Below are positions 30,660 through 42,489 of a stretch of 64,000 nt of DNA, in pieces. How positions within the stretch are numbered: position 1 is the first letter of the stretch; the number at the start of each line of letters is the position of its first letter. A model generated the notes under the pieces. That model did not search any database. It had not been told where the DNA came from and saw only the letters and a list, made by a program, of their open reading frames with translations. Made by a program: the position numbers and the translations under genes. The stretch comes from Eutreptiella sp. 'Long Island Sound 2002'. Taxonomy: Eukaryota; Euglenozoa; Euglenophyceae; Eutreptiales; Eutreptiaceae. The DNA is taken from positions 82,050,562-82,114,561 of the forward strand of contig OZ038379.1 of NCBI GenBank assembly GCA_964036045.1, in the 5' to 3' direction.

Positions 30660-31139
30660 TTGTCATAATGTGTGCATGCACATGCTTGCCTGTGTTTTGT
30701 CATTATGCATGATTTTCTTTTGATGTTTTGCAGGTGTTTCAATTTTCCCATTTTCCAAGGTCTCCCATTTTCCTAGTTCCCCCATTTATCTAGGCATAGC
30801 ACATTTTCACAATTTTCTGATTTATCCCTATTGGTTTTTGGTGTTCCTTCAATTTTTCCATTTCCAATGCTCTCCCAATTTCCCCAATTTTCGCCTTTTT
30901 TGAGATAGCTCATTTTCACAAACTTGCTTTTGTGTTTTTCTTTATTTAGATTGCTGAATTATTTTCCTTGTGTCTTTTTCTCGTGGCCCCTTTTTTTCTT
31001 TATATAGGGAGGGGGGGGGGCAGACTAGGGGGGTGGGGGGGCAGCCCGGGGCCCATTTTTTGCCCAACTCCCCTTCCTCCCCAAGCATCAGACTTGCATC
31101 TGACATCAAACGTCTCCTTACACACATGGCAAACACCAC
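30660..31139. other. AT-rich low-complexity sequence
   Basis: Imperfect CCCATTTTCC / CAATTTTCC units (about 30735-30900) followed by a G-rich stretch. No gene. Confidence 0.5.
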
Positions 31140-31180
31140 ATGCCACATCAGACATCAGACATCACACCTTATAAACATAC
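31140..31180 (+). repeat. Interspersed repeat R, partial copy
   Basis: CCACATCAGACATCAGACATCACACCTTATAA preserves the central ACATCAG doublet of the family. Flanking blocks are missing or diverged. Confidence 0.4.
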
Positions 31181-31199
31181 CTGCAGCGACATTCATGGC

Positions 31200-34100
31200 C
31201 TTGCATGGAAATCACCTCTTCTAGGGCGGTGCCAACAATGAGGGCCACGAGGCGGGACTCGTGCGAGTCGCTAGCGTGGGGGGGGTTCACAACCCGGGGC
31301 CCTCAGGGCACACTCGGTGCCCGGCTCAAGGTCATCGTCTGAGGCGCCTGCTTTTAGCGAAACGCGAAGGAGGCACAAGCTCTCAGCGTCACCCCGTGCC
31401 ACACTTGCCAACTTAGTGGCTATGCTGTGGGAGACGTCCACTATACTGTTTCGGGGCTCATTGGCTGGGTCGGTACCCTGGGCCGCATTGGCCGCAGCAT
31501 CTAGAACGGCACGGGGCCGATGAGTCTAAGGGGGGCTGCGGCGCATCGCCGGCGTTGGGGGCGGGCCCCGTGTTACACCCATGAGGGTCGGGCCGTGCAG
31601 CACAATGGTCACACATGCGGGGGTTCCATATGCGGTGCGTGCCGCACTACGCCATGAGTTGCTTTGTCCGAGGGCTCTCCGGCGTGGAAGGGGTCTGCGG
31701 CCAGCCAACCCGTGAGCTAAGTGGGGCCGGGGCGGCGGGAGGTCGGCCATCCGTAGACGAGCCGCCTGCCATCGAGGAGGGCTTAGCCTCCTCGCAGACC
31801 ACAGCTCATTACACGAGGGGTCAACCTCCGTGAGGTCTTGAGATTGCTCAATGCGGGCGGATAGGGGGCACTTGGAACTGCCGGGGGGCGTAGGCACAGG
31901 GCTATCCGAGGCCTGAGTGATGGGGCTGGGCTGGCGAGGGGCTGGTCTCGGGGAAGGGTCGGGGAACTGCCCCATTACGGGGGGCTCGTGGCGGCGCGCC
32001 TGGTCACCCTAGATCTCACCTAGCGGGGCGTCAGCCTGGGCGCATCACCACGGTTGCCGGAACGACTTGCTGGCGGCCTGGATGTAGCTGTTGGGGGAGC
32101 GACAAGCTGGCGGTGTGGTCCACGGGATGAGGGCGTCGCTTGCAGGGCGGCGTCTACGGTGGGGGGGGCGTGGCTCGCAGTCGGGGGCAGAGCAGCATTG
32201 CCTGCCACTAGCTTTTGTGCAGGCTGCTCCACCCACGAGGTTCCCATCGGCGGCGGTTGCCGAATATTGTTAGCTATGAGGCATTCTGCACGCGGGGGCG
32301 CGGCCTGAGCAGGCTTGCCTCTGTCCGCCCTCCAAGATAGGTATTGTTTCGCTTGTACACGGTGAGGCTGTCCGTAACCTCGTAGTGTACGCAGTGCACC
32401 GCTACCGGCAATTGCCCCGGCGGGGGGGTAACCGTACCTAGGGCAGCAGTTACCACCGCACAAGCAGCCACAGTGTGGGAGCGGAAGGTAAGAAACCCAT
32501 GCATCTCACCCCCCGAACTACGCTCTGCCATATATATAGCGGGGCGCCATCCCGAAGTAGCTAGGGGACCCTGCAAGGTGGGGCACTAGAGGGCCTCCAA
32601 GCATGGGAGGGCGCTAAACATAGGGGGTGGTGGGTACAAGGGGGGAATATGTTGTGTCACTGAGCTATCCAAAGAGAGCGGGTCGTGGTAGGGGGGCGCT
32701 CATTCAGAGGCACTGCACTCCCTTAAACCGGGTCGCCCGGTGCCGGGGCACTGGCTCTTGCTCCAGTGCTCTCGGGGGTGGCTTTTGGCAGCCGACCTTA
32801 AGGCTCCACACGCGGGTACACTCAGCGCGACATGGCCCTGCGCACGGCAGAAGGAAAGGTGGGCAACTAGGACCCGGGGGCCAGGAGTTCAAGGCTAGCA
32901 GCACAGGGACTTAGTGAAGGCCCTCTGGCTAGGGGGACGGGGACTCCCGCCCAGGCGGCGGCCTCCCCCTGACCACCAGCACTTACATTTGGCCCGCTGT
33001 ACCCAGGTGAACTGGGTTCGCCTCATCGCAACCCGTTAAGTGTGGCTTGGGGGGGGCACACTTGACGGGACCTGGGGGAGGCCCTTTAACCCTTTAAACA
33101 TTAAATATGGCAGGAATGCACTATGGGTAAATTCTTACTCAGAGCAGTTTGTTGCACCGCACACATGCCCCCTCCGGTGGTGCGCTCACCATTGGGGCTG
33201 GCGTTGGGGGATCGGGGGCTGTTACCCCTCCCGGACGCCCTCTGTGGTGTTGGCGCCGGGGTGGTGGCCAGGGGGCCCTATACCTTACCCATACATACAC
33301 AAAGTATGTTGAAGGTGCCATTACTAGGGTGTCAGCCGGACAGGTGCCCGTAAAGAAAGACATGACAAGGCAATGGCACCAATGGCCCTTCGCAAGGGCG
33401 GCGCAGCCTCCAAGCGCTCCTCCAGTAGGGCCGCGCCGCCCATTCTGTGAGGTTCTCCGGACCCTGCCCATCGTTTGGATGGTTCTGCCTAGCATAGGGC
33501 AAAACCCACAAGAATGGGAGGGTTTTGCCCAGCGTAGGCACCACCCACAAGTGCAGGCTCGCATGGGGAGGGGGGGGGGGGGGTCCTACTAGGCCGTCCC
33601 ACTGCTCCCTCTTGCCCTGCGGGTCCCGGCGCTCTCCCCACGACCGGCTCCCCGTCAGCCCCCTTCCTTGCTACCCTATGGCAAACGTGGCTGCGGCTCT
33701 TATGGCGAATCCCCACCTTGGGGGGCCTCCATGCCGCTGCCCGGTCCTCGTGAGGGGCAGTGGGGTTGGGCAAGCTCAAGGAGGCAAGTTCTTCTCCCGG
33801 CCCCCGGCGGTGGAGCTGCCGGCCAGGCCATGGGTAGGCGCTGCCGCGTCTCACATGACCGCTACTCCTACAGGGCAGGGGGTAAAAGTGGGCACTGGGG
33901 GGAGTGGAGGGGGATTCGCCGGGGCGGCGGCAGGGGGCATAGTGGCACTTGCGGGGGGGGGGGGGGTGTTGGGGCGGGCGTATGTGCGGGGAGAGGAGGG
34001 GAAGGCTTTGCTAGCCGTTCTCCTTATGGGTCGCTGGCCGTTCCCGAAGCCTAGGCGGCCGGTACTAGGGGGCCGTGGGCTCCCCGGGGGCGATGTTTGG

Positions 34101-34260
34101 CATCGCGGCGTGCGCACACCTGACACGGTTAGTACACCACCCGTAGGGCGGTGCCCGGGCCCTGTCGTGCGGGGCTTTGCACCCGGCACCCAACCCATGG
34201 GTACAACTGGGGAGTACTCAGTCCGTCTTTGGATGTGCTGCACATTGATGGCGGAGAAAG
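31200..34260 (-). other. GC-rich LINE-like segment, poorly defined
   Basis: Base composition and G/C homopolymers resemble the LINE at 0.9-6.3 kb. Minus-strand frames dominate (34375-33851, 33564-33139, 32576-32020, 31975-31526) but none carries endonuclease or RT motifs. This may be the 5'/ORF1 portion of a related element. Plus-strand frames such as 33525-34403 are Gly/Pro-rich and probably non-coding. Confidence 0.3.
32020..32576 (-). pseudogene. Possible LINE ORF1 fragment with an RRM-like stretch
   Basis: Two minus-strand frames. The first (32576-32274) reads EMHGFLTFRSHTVAACAVV followed by LPVAVHCVHYEVTDSL, which can be read as the RNP1-like strand and following helix and strand of an RRM, a domain common in LINE ORF1 proteins. 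The second (32463-32020) is Pro/Ala/Arg-rich. A weak call based on a single motif. Confidence 0.25.
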
Positions 34261-34799
34261 CCTTCACAAAAACGCCATTCGCATGCATACCACATTTTTT
34301 CTGCAATGCTACATGGTGTTGTGGTCCTCCGCGGGGATGTGTGGGTTTTACGGCTCTCTTCACCGCGACCTCCATCGTTTGTGATGTTGCATGCGCTTCC
34401 TAACCCCACTACCTATATCCCAATTTCACCACGAGCTCGGTCGCAATATTGAGTTTTGATTAGCGGGGGTCACATATGGGTCAAAAAGTTTTCCAAAGTT
34501 GTTTTGGGACCACTTGGGGTGCATGAATGAGTTGGTGTAGGATGATTTGAGCTACTTCAACCCATACTGGCCCATGCAAGTTCCGTAAAAAAAACCTTGA
34601 AAAGGGCTACTTTGGGGCCAAAATGGGGTCCAAAACGTGTCACAAACACTTTTTCCCCTTCTATAATGATCCTAGAACATTCGGGATGCTACAACAAATT
34701 CATCTATGTTCAGTTGTCTTTGAAACACTTTTGCTCACATAAATGTGAGAACTGCCTAAATCATATACAACGGATCCCTGGTGGGAGCACAGTGGGGGG

Positions 34800-35760
34800 G
34801 GGGGTTTAAGGGGGACCTTTATTGGGGAACTCATGGGGTGGTTGTTGGGGTATCCTACAAAGATGTTCTTCAAAAGCTCCAGCAAGGGGGTCTTGTAGGG
34901 TGCTCCTTTAGGGGCACCCTTCATGAGAGTCTTCAGATAGACACATCAGTTGGTTTGCTTAAGATGGTCTTTCAATGGTGCCCTTCACGGGGCTCCTGTA
35001 GTAGGGTCCTCTAGTGTGTCCTTTAATTGGATCCTTCAAAGGGGCCTTTCAAGGGGATCCATCGAGGGGATCTTTTAGGGTCGTTCTTCAAGGGGATCTT
35101 GTGGCATGGCCTTTCCAGAGATCCACTGTGTCACATGAGTGTGATGCCCGCTCTCCAAGAACTATCTTGAGTGCTCTGCTGTGAACAAGTCTGAGTCCAT
35201 CTCAAAAATACACAGCCTAGATCTTTTAGGATGGGTCTTTTAGTGGAAGTGTGCAAGCAAGAGGGGGAAGGATATGAAAGATTTCAAGGTGCTCGTTCAC
35301 GGATATGTGTAGGGGGATTTTTCACGGGAATTCTACAAGATTTGGTACTAGGTGATCCTTCATGGGATTCTTCAGAGAGGTCTTTCATGGGATTTTTAAT
35401 AGTCTGTAGGTGTTCAAGGGGTCGTTCAAGGGTGTCCTTCATGGGGCTCTTTTTGGAGGCCCTTTGGGGGATCCTTTCATAGGGTCTTTCAAGGGGGTGC
35501 TGCACAGGGAATTAGTGACAGGGTCCATTAGTAGGGTCGTTTCTATGTGTATGTCCGTGGGTCCTTCAAGGGGAACCATCAAGGGAGTCTCGTAAAGTGG
35601 TCTTTTATAGGGCTTCTTTTGGGTATCCTTTGGGGAGTCACTAACATGGTCTTTAACAGTGATCCTTCCACAGGAGCACGGTGTTTTAGCGAGTCCCTAG
35701 GTCTTTTCATAGTCCCTTGTCAAGGGTCTTTATTGAGTTGCTTTGACGGGTGTGCATCAT
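34800..35760 (+). repeat. Degenerate minisatellite of GGTCCTTCAAGGG type
   Basis: Loosely repeated 12-18-bp units (TCCTTCATGGG, TCTTTCAAGGGG, GATCCTTCAAAGGGG) run for almost 1 kb with irregular spacing. Both strands show open frames because of this periodicity (for example 35505-35284 on minus); I regard them as non-coding. Confidence 0.6.
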
Positions 35761-36164
35761 GTTTCTTTCCCCACCAGCTCGGTCCCAATACTAATTCTTG
35801 ACTAGGGTTAGGGTTAGAGTCACTGAGCCGGTCGAACCAGTTTGGTTTTGTCACCCTCTTTAGTGTCCACGTTGGACCTACCACGTTTCGCAAGCACCAG
35901 CAAACAGCGAGCAAGCACCCGCCAATTGAGCAAAAAATTAGAATTCTGTCGTAGTGCTCAGATTCGGCCAAAATTTTGGTGGATGATAGCTATGGGTGTG
36001 ATACCTTCACACAAAGTTTGAGGAAGAAATTTAACGGTGGCGGCCTAGAACAGGCATTGCAAGTGGCGGACCTAGAATTCAAAATATGTCAACAATAAGC
36101 AAAAAATGCCTTTTGGGCAGTTTGGGTGCGCTGCATGTCCTTGGAGGGGGCCATTTGAACCAAC

Positions 36165-36872
36165 CTAGATGATGAACAAACACCTTTGATGTCTAGTGGG
36201 TTGTGCACCCAAGCGGTGGGGCCGGACAACCTCCTTTTGGGCACAAAATACTGCCGAATCCTTGAAAAGCACCCTTTGGCATACCTTTTCTAGTTTCACC
36301 ATGTTCGTTAATGCGGGTAGATCAACTAAGCACCCAAAATGCTTGCCGGCTATAATGGAATGAGGAGGCATGCATGGCCGCTTCTTTTTGTTGAAAAGTT
36401 GTCTATGATAGGTCACGCAAATGGGCTACACATTCCTTATCAACCAACCACGGAATAAGCCCAAACATTTGTTCACCGTGTTCATGTATGAAAAAATACT
36501 TCCGAAATTGCGCCGCTCTATTCCAAGTTGCATTTTGCACACCACGGTCCAAAAGCTTCAGATCTTCTGGGCAAACTTTGATTGGATGAAAATCATGCAT
36601 ACCGCAACAACCACAACTTGTTACATCTTCACAATGCCCAATCTTTGCAAACCACTCTCGTGCTAACGATACCATTTCTTTGGTGAGACCACCTCATTCT
36701 CAATCTTTGCCATAAGATTTGCCACCAAATCAAGATCAACAAGGTCCTCCTCCTCAAAGTGTGTAAAGCGATCATGCCAACCTTGTTCCCCAAAGATTCT
36801 AACCACATAGGCTATGAGAGACATGCCCCAGCACCCCCGTGGACCCCTGGATCCCCTGTATTGCAGTGTCAC
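36165..36872 (-). pseudogene. Helitron-associated DUF6570-like fragment, frameshifted
   Basis: Three consecutive minus-strand frames read as one protein: a YQGSRGPRGCWGMSL-like start with HFEEEDLVDLDLVANLMAKI (36872-36663); CEDVTSCGCCGMHDFHPIKVCPED with a CxxC-type pair (36675-36403); and PPHSIIAGKHFGCLVDLPAL followed by TNMVKLEKV (36416-36165). The last resembles the P..SIA.G..FG...LP.LT..EK segment of the DUF6570 region found upstream of the helicase-like and Rep domains in Helitron proteins. No Rep HxH or helicase motifs remain. It is non-functional, and the family assignment is from memory of the motif. Confidence 0.42.
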
Positions 36873-37149
36873 TGTCAGTCACAAATTGCCCCTTTCAGGG
36901 CGTTTTGGGAACTTGCATTGGCTAATATGAGTTAAAGATGGCTCAAAATGGCCTTGAACTACTTGTTTGAGCACCCCAAGTGGTCTAGGAACAACTTTGG
37001 AAAAAATCACTTTTCACCACGTTTGGACCTACCAATGACGCCGTAACCCTACCCGGGCACATAAATTGTGCGCGTTGCAGCACTCCAATGGTGCCAATGG
37101 GGCATTGAAGGGGGTTGATTGCGTGGAAATAGCTTGGAATTGATCTCAG

Positions 37150-37380
37150 GGTGGCTAGCTCAATCCATGGCAGACAAGCATGGCAGACGAGCGAAGCCAG
37201 CGAGGAAGGGGTTTGGGGGATAGTTATCGGGTGTGGTTATAGGTGGGGGTCTGAGGGGAGTGCTAGGGGCATGTCTCGAGCGAGCAAAGCGAGCGAGGAG
37301 GGGTTTGAGGAGGCGGTATTGGGGGGGGCGGAGTGGCGGGAAACGTTCTTGATGTCCCTCAACATGCATCCTTAGTCAGC
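37150..37380. other. Purine-rich GAGCGAGC-type low complexity
   Basis: Repeated GCGAGCGAGGAGGGG-like words. A 74-codon frame here is Gly/Ser/Arg-biased and not credible as a gene. Confidence 0.4.
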
Positions 37381-37985
37381 CCGGTAGCTGATGTTCCTTG
37401 CGCTACCAGCTCAGTCCCAATATTCAGTCTTGATTAGGGTTTGATCTAGCTTTACCCTGACCCCAAGTAAGTGCTCCCCTCCCCTTCCAATCCCCTGCCC
37501 CATCCTCCCCCTATCTCCTAGGACACTCCCCCCCCCCCCCCGTGCGCCCCCCCTGTGAATTGTAACCTGGGATGTCCTTGGGTTAGTTTTGGGGTGTCTT
37601 GTCCATTGAACCCTTTGGGGGGGGGGGGTCAAGCCAAGGTGCTCTATCAACCCCCCCCCAAAAAAAAACAAATGAAAGGACATCTGGGGTTGGTGCTGAC
37701 AGCAGCCTTGCAAACTGCTGCACACCACTTCCCAAAGACGAGGCAAAAGAGGAAAGATGAAGGCAAAAGCCATGCACCATCAGTTTTAGTCTGACCTCTG
37801 CGTGCCTGCATCCCGATCCGAAACCAAAGTCCCAATATTGGACCAGCCTGACAATACAACAGATGCCTATAAAGGCCGCCATGGTGTTGATGGTTTGAAG
37901 AAAGAGAGGCTGCACTGGAACGGGCTTTGATGTTCGGGAGTGGGTTCTGTGGTTCGAGCTTCTGGGCGAGCACTCGTGTCTGCAG

Positions 37986-38261
37986 GTGCAGCGGCAGCTG
38001 TCTCAAATGTTCAAGTATTGCTATGTGTATCATTCACACCAGCCGACGTTTTTGTCCGGCCATTACGCTTTCCTATTCGCATCAGACAATATTCACCCAA
38101 TGCGGAGCCCCATCGACTGGGAGGCCTGGCATCGCAGTGAAATACCCACGTATTACTACAGCCCCGATGTGCACCACGCCTCTTTTATGCTGCCAGCCCT
38201 CATCAGCTCTCGTTTGACGATGACTGCCAGCCTCAAGGACGTGCCTCAACTGCAGTCTTAG
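37986..38261 (+). CDS. Terminal exon of a spermidine (aminopropyltransferase)-synthase-like gene
   Basis: The 92 residues read QMFKYCYVYHSHQPTFLSGH then YAFLFASDN, and end IPTYYYSPDVHHASFMLPAL. This matches the C-terminal third of spermidine/thermospermine synthases: the ...Y....PT.PSG..GF..CS strand region and the YY....H.AAF.LP signature. A good acceptor (TCGTGTCTGCAG) ends at 37985, close to 37986, suggesting an exon after an intron, with the reading frame entering through VQRQLSQMF. The stop is TAG at 38259-38261. The catalytic N-terminal exons (GGG.G...R motif, DA) are not seen upstream, so it is either a distant last exon or a captured fragment. The enzyme would transfer an aminopropyl group to a polyamine. 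Confidence 0.68.
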   Translation: MQRQLSQMFKYCYVYHSHQPTFLSGHYAFLFASDNIHPMRSPIDWEAWHRSEIPTYYYSPDVHHASFMLPALISSRLTMTASLKDVPQLQS

Positions 38262-39600
38262 AGCTAGAGCCTTATGTCCCACAGGTGAAGAGGGTAGGGG
38301 GAGCTGGGAGGGGGGGGGGGGCAGAGCAAGAGGGAGGGAGGACAACAGGGGGGGGGGGGGTCAGCGACACCAAAGAAGCTGAACGGAACGGATTTGGAGG
38401 AGAGACCACCCGCACCGCATAGACCTGGTCCATCGAACACACGAGGCGCAGGATGGTGTAGGGAACTGGGGTGTGGCAGGGCTTCGCATTCCTTCAACGG
38501 ACAGCAGCATCAAGGGCGAGGGAAAGCATTGTGAGGACACGGAACTGGGGAACAGGTCGACAGCCGTCCGGGGAGGCGTCTTTCTGGGGCAAAGGCTAAG
38601 AGTATGCACAGCGGTGAGTGGCACAGGCGTAGCAGAGTTTGTGTTGTGGCGCACCGCAGTGCAACACGAGGGCCACCGGTTGGTGTGCGCCATGCCCCTA
38701 GCCCCATCTGTGATGCATCCACGTGCCCCGGTGACGTCAGGACTGCACAGCGACGCTGCCCCTGTGCCCCGCAGACCCGCTGCATCGCATATTCGGTTGC
38801 TCATTGACGCTTTTTTGCGGTTCATTTGTTTGCTGAGGACAAGTCTTTCCTCATGTCGTCGCGTCTGCGGGTCGGCCTTGACCAGGGCCCTGTGGGCCCC
38901 CTGTTCCCCTTGTAAGGGGGCTCACAGAGCAAGGGCATCGGGGCTGACCCAGTGTTTTGAGGCTTTGGTGCCAATAATGCCCTGTTCCGGCAACATTTTG
39001 CAGGAACTCTTTCTGCACTTTTTGGAGCCATGGGACACCGTTTGCGCCACTACCCTTGGGCCAGCAATGCGTTGTCTGAGCAGCCCCCCATCTGACCATT
39101 ATCTTTAACCACACTTTTTCCGTCTGATCATGAACTGGTACGTACATAAGCCGCTGCAGCAGTCGACGGGTGTCTGATCATGCATAACAGTGTCCTTTTG
39201 CTGCCGCACACAACATTGTCCCTCAGAACGCACTGAAACGAGTCGGAGTGGGAGGGGAACGGTGGGCCATAAGCAGCCCGGAACTCATGGCAACCTGCAG
39301 CACCTCTGATTTATTGCTGTCAGTACAGCTCCTTCCTCCTGGGGGTTCCCCGTCTGACCATTGTCTTCCTCCATTGGAAGGCTGGACGGCAGGGGGGCCT
39401 TTGCTGACGGGGTTGTTGCTGCTGGAGGGTGTTGCTGATGTGACCACGGCCACTGGCAACGCATGTGGGGGCTGATGGGGCAGGGGCTGGGCGGGAGGGG
39501 CAAATGGATGCCCAGGAACCTCAGCTGGGTCCCCCGGGGCTGAGTCTGTGGTAACAAATTAGTAACAAATTTAAAACAAACAATTTTCACTCAGTTTCGG
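38262..39600. other. Unassigned sequence after the spermidine synthase exon
   Basis: Contains G and C runs near 38310-38360. A 211-codon plus-strand frame (38473-39108) has no domain and competing minus-strand frames, so I do not call it a gene. Part may be 3' UTR. Confidence 0.35.
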
Positions 39601-39699
39601 AACATAGCAAACAATATTGTGTGACTGATCTTTTCCTTTGCAGGTGGGTTTTCCAATAAGTTCCACAACTTAGTAGAAAATTTTTTCCTACTAAGTTAT

Positions 39700-40020
39700 A
39701 GGGAATAAGAAAAATCGTTTCCTCCCCACATTGGGGACCCCCAAGATGGCACGGGTTATGTAGGCACTTCGCCCACATGTGGGCCCCCAAAATGGCAGAA
39801 GTTATGATGGCACTTTGCCCAGATTTGGGCAACTTCTGATTTTCTTCTTTTGCTGAGCAGTGGGGACCCCGAGAAGGCAAGGGGTATGTAGCCATCTTGC
39901 CTAGATTTGGGCCCCCGAGAAGGCACAGTTTAAGTCACCACTTGTGATTTTGATCCATGTGCTACGCATTGGGGACCCCCGAGAAGGCAGGGGTTATGTA
40001 ACCGTTTTTGCCCAGTTTTT
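39700..40020 (+). repeat. Degenerate repeat of GGGGACCCCCGAGAAGGCA units
   Basis: The word GGGGACCCC(C)GAGAAGGCA(G/A)GGGTTATGTA recurs at about 39730, 39865 and 39970, with variants between, separated by GCCCA(C/G)ATTTGGG segments. A distant relative with GTCCGAGAAG words lies at 45240-45420. Confidence 0.55.
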
Positions 40021-40039
40021 TTTAACTAGGTACGCAGAC

Positions 40040-40200
40040 CTAGTAATGGACTCCCACGCTTTGGTGTGGCCCATTGAGTTGGGGTGATCGACTCCCACGC
40101 TTCGGCGTGACCCCTCAAGTTGGGATGATGGACTCCCATGCTTCGGTGTGGCCCCTCAAGTTGGGGTGATGGAGCCCCACGCTTTGGATGCTTTCGGTGC
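40040..40200 (+). repeat. ~43-bp tandem repeat, about four copies
   Basis: GACTCCCACGCTTCGGTGTG, then GCCCCTCAAGTTGGGGTGATG, repeats from 40046 to about 40185 with few changes. Confidence 0.75.
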
Positions 40201-40261
40201 CCTTGCATTTGCGACTGCACCCATGTATTCCACTTTCATCCGGCAAGATGATGCCATTCGG

Positions 40262-40696
40262 CATGTCTCTTGATGCGGCATCGTGCTTTGTCTAGACGCA
40301 CTACTTATGGCAAATTGCAAGTTCCGTAGGATAGATTGTGGCAGTTGCGTGAAATGGCACAAGCTACTTTGTACTACAATTGTTCCAAGTTGGCCTCCAC
40401 ACCCCGCATGTCTCTTGATGCGGCATGGTGCTTTGTCTAGACGCACTATTGATGGCAAATTGCAAGTCCCGTAGGATAGATTGTGGCAGTTGCGTGAAAT
40501 GGCACAAGCTACTTTGTACTACAATTGTTCCAAGTTGGCCTCCACACCCCGCATGTTTCTTGATGCGGCATGGTGCTTTGTCTAGACGCACTATTGATGG
40601 CAAATTGCAAGTCCCGTAGGATAGATTGTGGCAGTTGCGTGAAATGGCACAAGCTACTTTGTACTACAGTTGTTCCAAGTTGGCCTCCACACCCCT
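40262..40696 (+). repeat. 145-bp tandem repeat, three copies
   Basis: Units start CATGTCTCTTGATGCGGCAT at 40262, 40407 and 40552 and differ at only a few positions. Frames running through them on either strand are periodic and have no known domain. High identity points to recent amplification. Confidence 0.85.
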
Positions 40697-40974
40697 GACC
40701 CCAACAATTCATTAGGAGGTGGCTCACATGTACATCGAGCCCAAAATCTGCAAAGCCCCTTGACACATGCTTTTTTTTTGTGATGGCGCACCAGACATGA
40801 TGTGCTACAAATGTAAGGTTCTTCATTGAACCTTCCACGCCTCTATCTTGTGTCAATCGGCGGTACGGGTAGGATTGTGCCAAGCGTCAGCACCCAACCT
40901 AGCTGCTATTGACGTCGATGCCACGGATAACACCCGTCGCAGTGCATTGAGGGGGGGGAGGCTGTCTGCAGCTT

Positions 40975-41070
40975 TCCGCAATTTTCCGCAATTTTTTGCA
41001 GTTTTTTGCAATTTCCCATAATTTTCCGCAATTTATCGCAAATTTCCACAATTTCCCCCTAATTTTTCCT
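40975..41070 (+). repeat. TTTCCGCAATT short tandem repeat
   Basis: About nine degenerate 10-13-bp units (TTTCCGCAA, TTTTTTGCAG, TTTATCGCAAA) in tandem. Confidence 0.65.
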
Positions 41071-41199
41071 TACTTGCCCATCTTACGTACCTGTTGGCGC
41101 TCCTTGCTGCCAATGGTGAACCATACTAGCTGCAATCAATCAATGTGTGTCTTGTTGGACACGTTCACCCTAGCGTAGTGAGACCGGGAACCGCCGCCG

Positions 41200-42480
41200 C
41201 TTGACAACCTTGCTTCCCTTCAGGGCCCTTTGTTTCCTATATCATGCCTTGGCCTCCTGGTGCCGCACCGTGGACGACGGGGAGAGGGCGGGCGCACTTG
41301 CCGTTCGTCTCGTTCAACAGCAACCCCCCCCCCCCCCCCACCGCCCACTGGGGAGCTCACCGATTTGGTGTTGCAACGGTGGTGGGCCACAGTGTGCGGC
41401 ACGTACCCCGACCGGCAACGGCATGTGCGATATGCGTAGGGTGTGCTTGATGGCGCCTTTTGGAGGCCATTGCTCTGGGGGTGCTCCAAATGCAGGATGT
41501 GGTCGCTAAGGTGTGGGATGGCCTTTGCCACGCGACGGGCTGTGCGTCGAATCCCGCGGATTTCCGTGTCCGAATGATGCCATTACTCACCGAGGGCGGC
41601 CCGCTGGACCTCGGTGTTAAGGGTGCCACCTTGTGCAGTGCACTGTGTTCGTGCTACCCCCTTTCCGCGTTTTTGGATGCCCAATCGCAGCGCCCTCTGG
41701 ACCATCAGCCCACCTAGCCTCGGTTTTGGTAGTGGTTTGCGCCTCTTTGGGGCTTGCCGCCGCTTCGGCGGTACCCCCGAAGGAGACATTGGGGCCCTCA
41801 TTTGGAGGTCTGGGCTGCGAACCCACAAAGATGTGTGATTCCTGGCAAAGGCCAGATGAGTGAGGGCAGGGACCATGCCGTGGGTATTGCCTATTTGGTA
41901 GGATTTTCGATAATTACCTAGCCAAGGACTAAACGGTGTTTCACCCCACAGTGAATAGCGTGATTGGGGACCTTGTGCAGGACCCTCTGCTCCCGGTGCT
42001 CACTAATGTTTGGTGGGTTGTGGTTCCTGGTGGAGATGACATTCAAGGGTGTGTCCAGGAACTTGACGTGCTGCGCAGGATCTCCCCAATAGGGTGGGAG
42101 GTTTGGTCCGCTGTGTATAGGACTTGGTGCGTGTCTCGGGGACTTGTGGGTGGTTGGGAACGGGGAGAGCCCCTAGCACTGCAACCCCCTTCCCGTGGGT
42201 GAGGCGCTTGCCGTGCCTCACGGCTTTCGTGCGGCGGCGGCCGTTGCAAAGGTCCTTGTGACTTGCGGGGGTGTCTACACACTCGTTGCTTTAGTGGCAC
42301 CAACGGTGGTAGGCGACTTCGGGCGCGTTGCTGCGGGCACTTGGGGGCGGGATTTGCTTTCACCCGGTGTGGGAAGTGCTATTATGCGGGCTCCGTGTCA
42401 TGTCTCTAGGATGTCACTGGTAGTTTCTGTTTCCTTCCGTAGTTCGTTCATTAGCATGTAGGCCCTTGGGAAAGCGGGAC
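41200..42480. other. Unassigned GC-rich stretch with moderate open frames
   Basis: Plus-strand frames (41460-41717, 41614-41838, 41936-42202) could be exons, for example LQDPLLPVLTNVWW and WEVWSAVYRTWCVSRGLVGG, but I recognise no domain and cannot join them with convincing splice sites. C13 occurs near 41325. Confidence 0.3.
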
Positions 42481-42489
42481 GGGGGGTGG

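Larger units (their letters stand above)
34428..37441. mobile_element. Candidate element bounded by imperfect inverted repeats
   Basis: 34484-34622 (CCAAAGTTGTT...GACCACTTGGGGTGC...CATGCAAGTTCC) is an imperfect reverse complement of 36881-37005. Outside lie three direct copies of CACCAGCTCGGTCCCAATATT-type sequence (34428, 35771, 37402), each followed by a CTTGATTAGGGTT-like block. Enclosed are a minisatellite and minus-strand Helitron-like protein fragments. The arrangement suggests one or two related elements, but the termini and target site are not resolved. Confidence 0.4.

Noticed and set aside
33525-34403. 292-codon plus-strand frame
   Set aside because: Gly/Pro/Arg-biased, starts next to a G14 run, has an equally long minus-strand competitor and no recognisable domain.
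35284-35505. 73-codon minus-strand frame rich in Met-Lys-Asp and Pro
   Set aside because: Translation of the GGTCCTTCA-type minisatellite.
35803-35818. Telomere-like TAGGGTTAGGGTTAG
   Set aside because: Only about two units, inside a dispersed motif that elsewhere reads TTGATTAGGGTTTGA. Not an interstitial telomere array.
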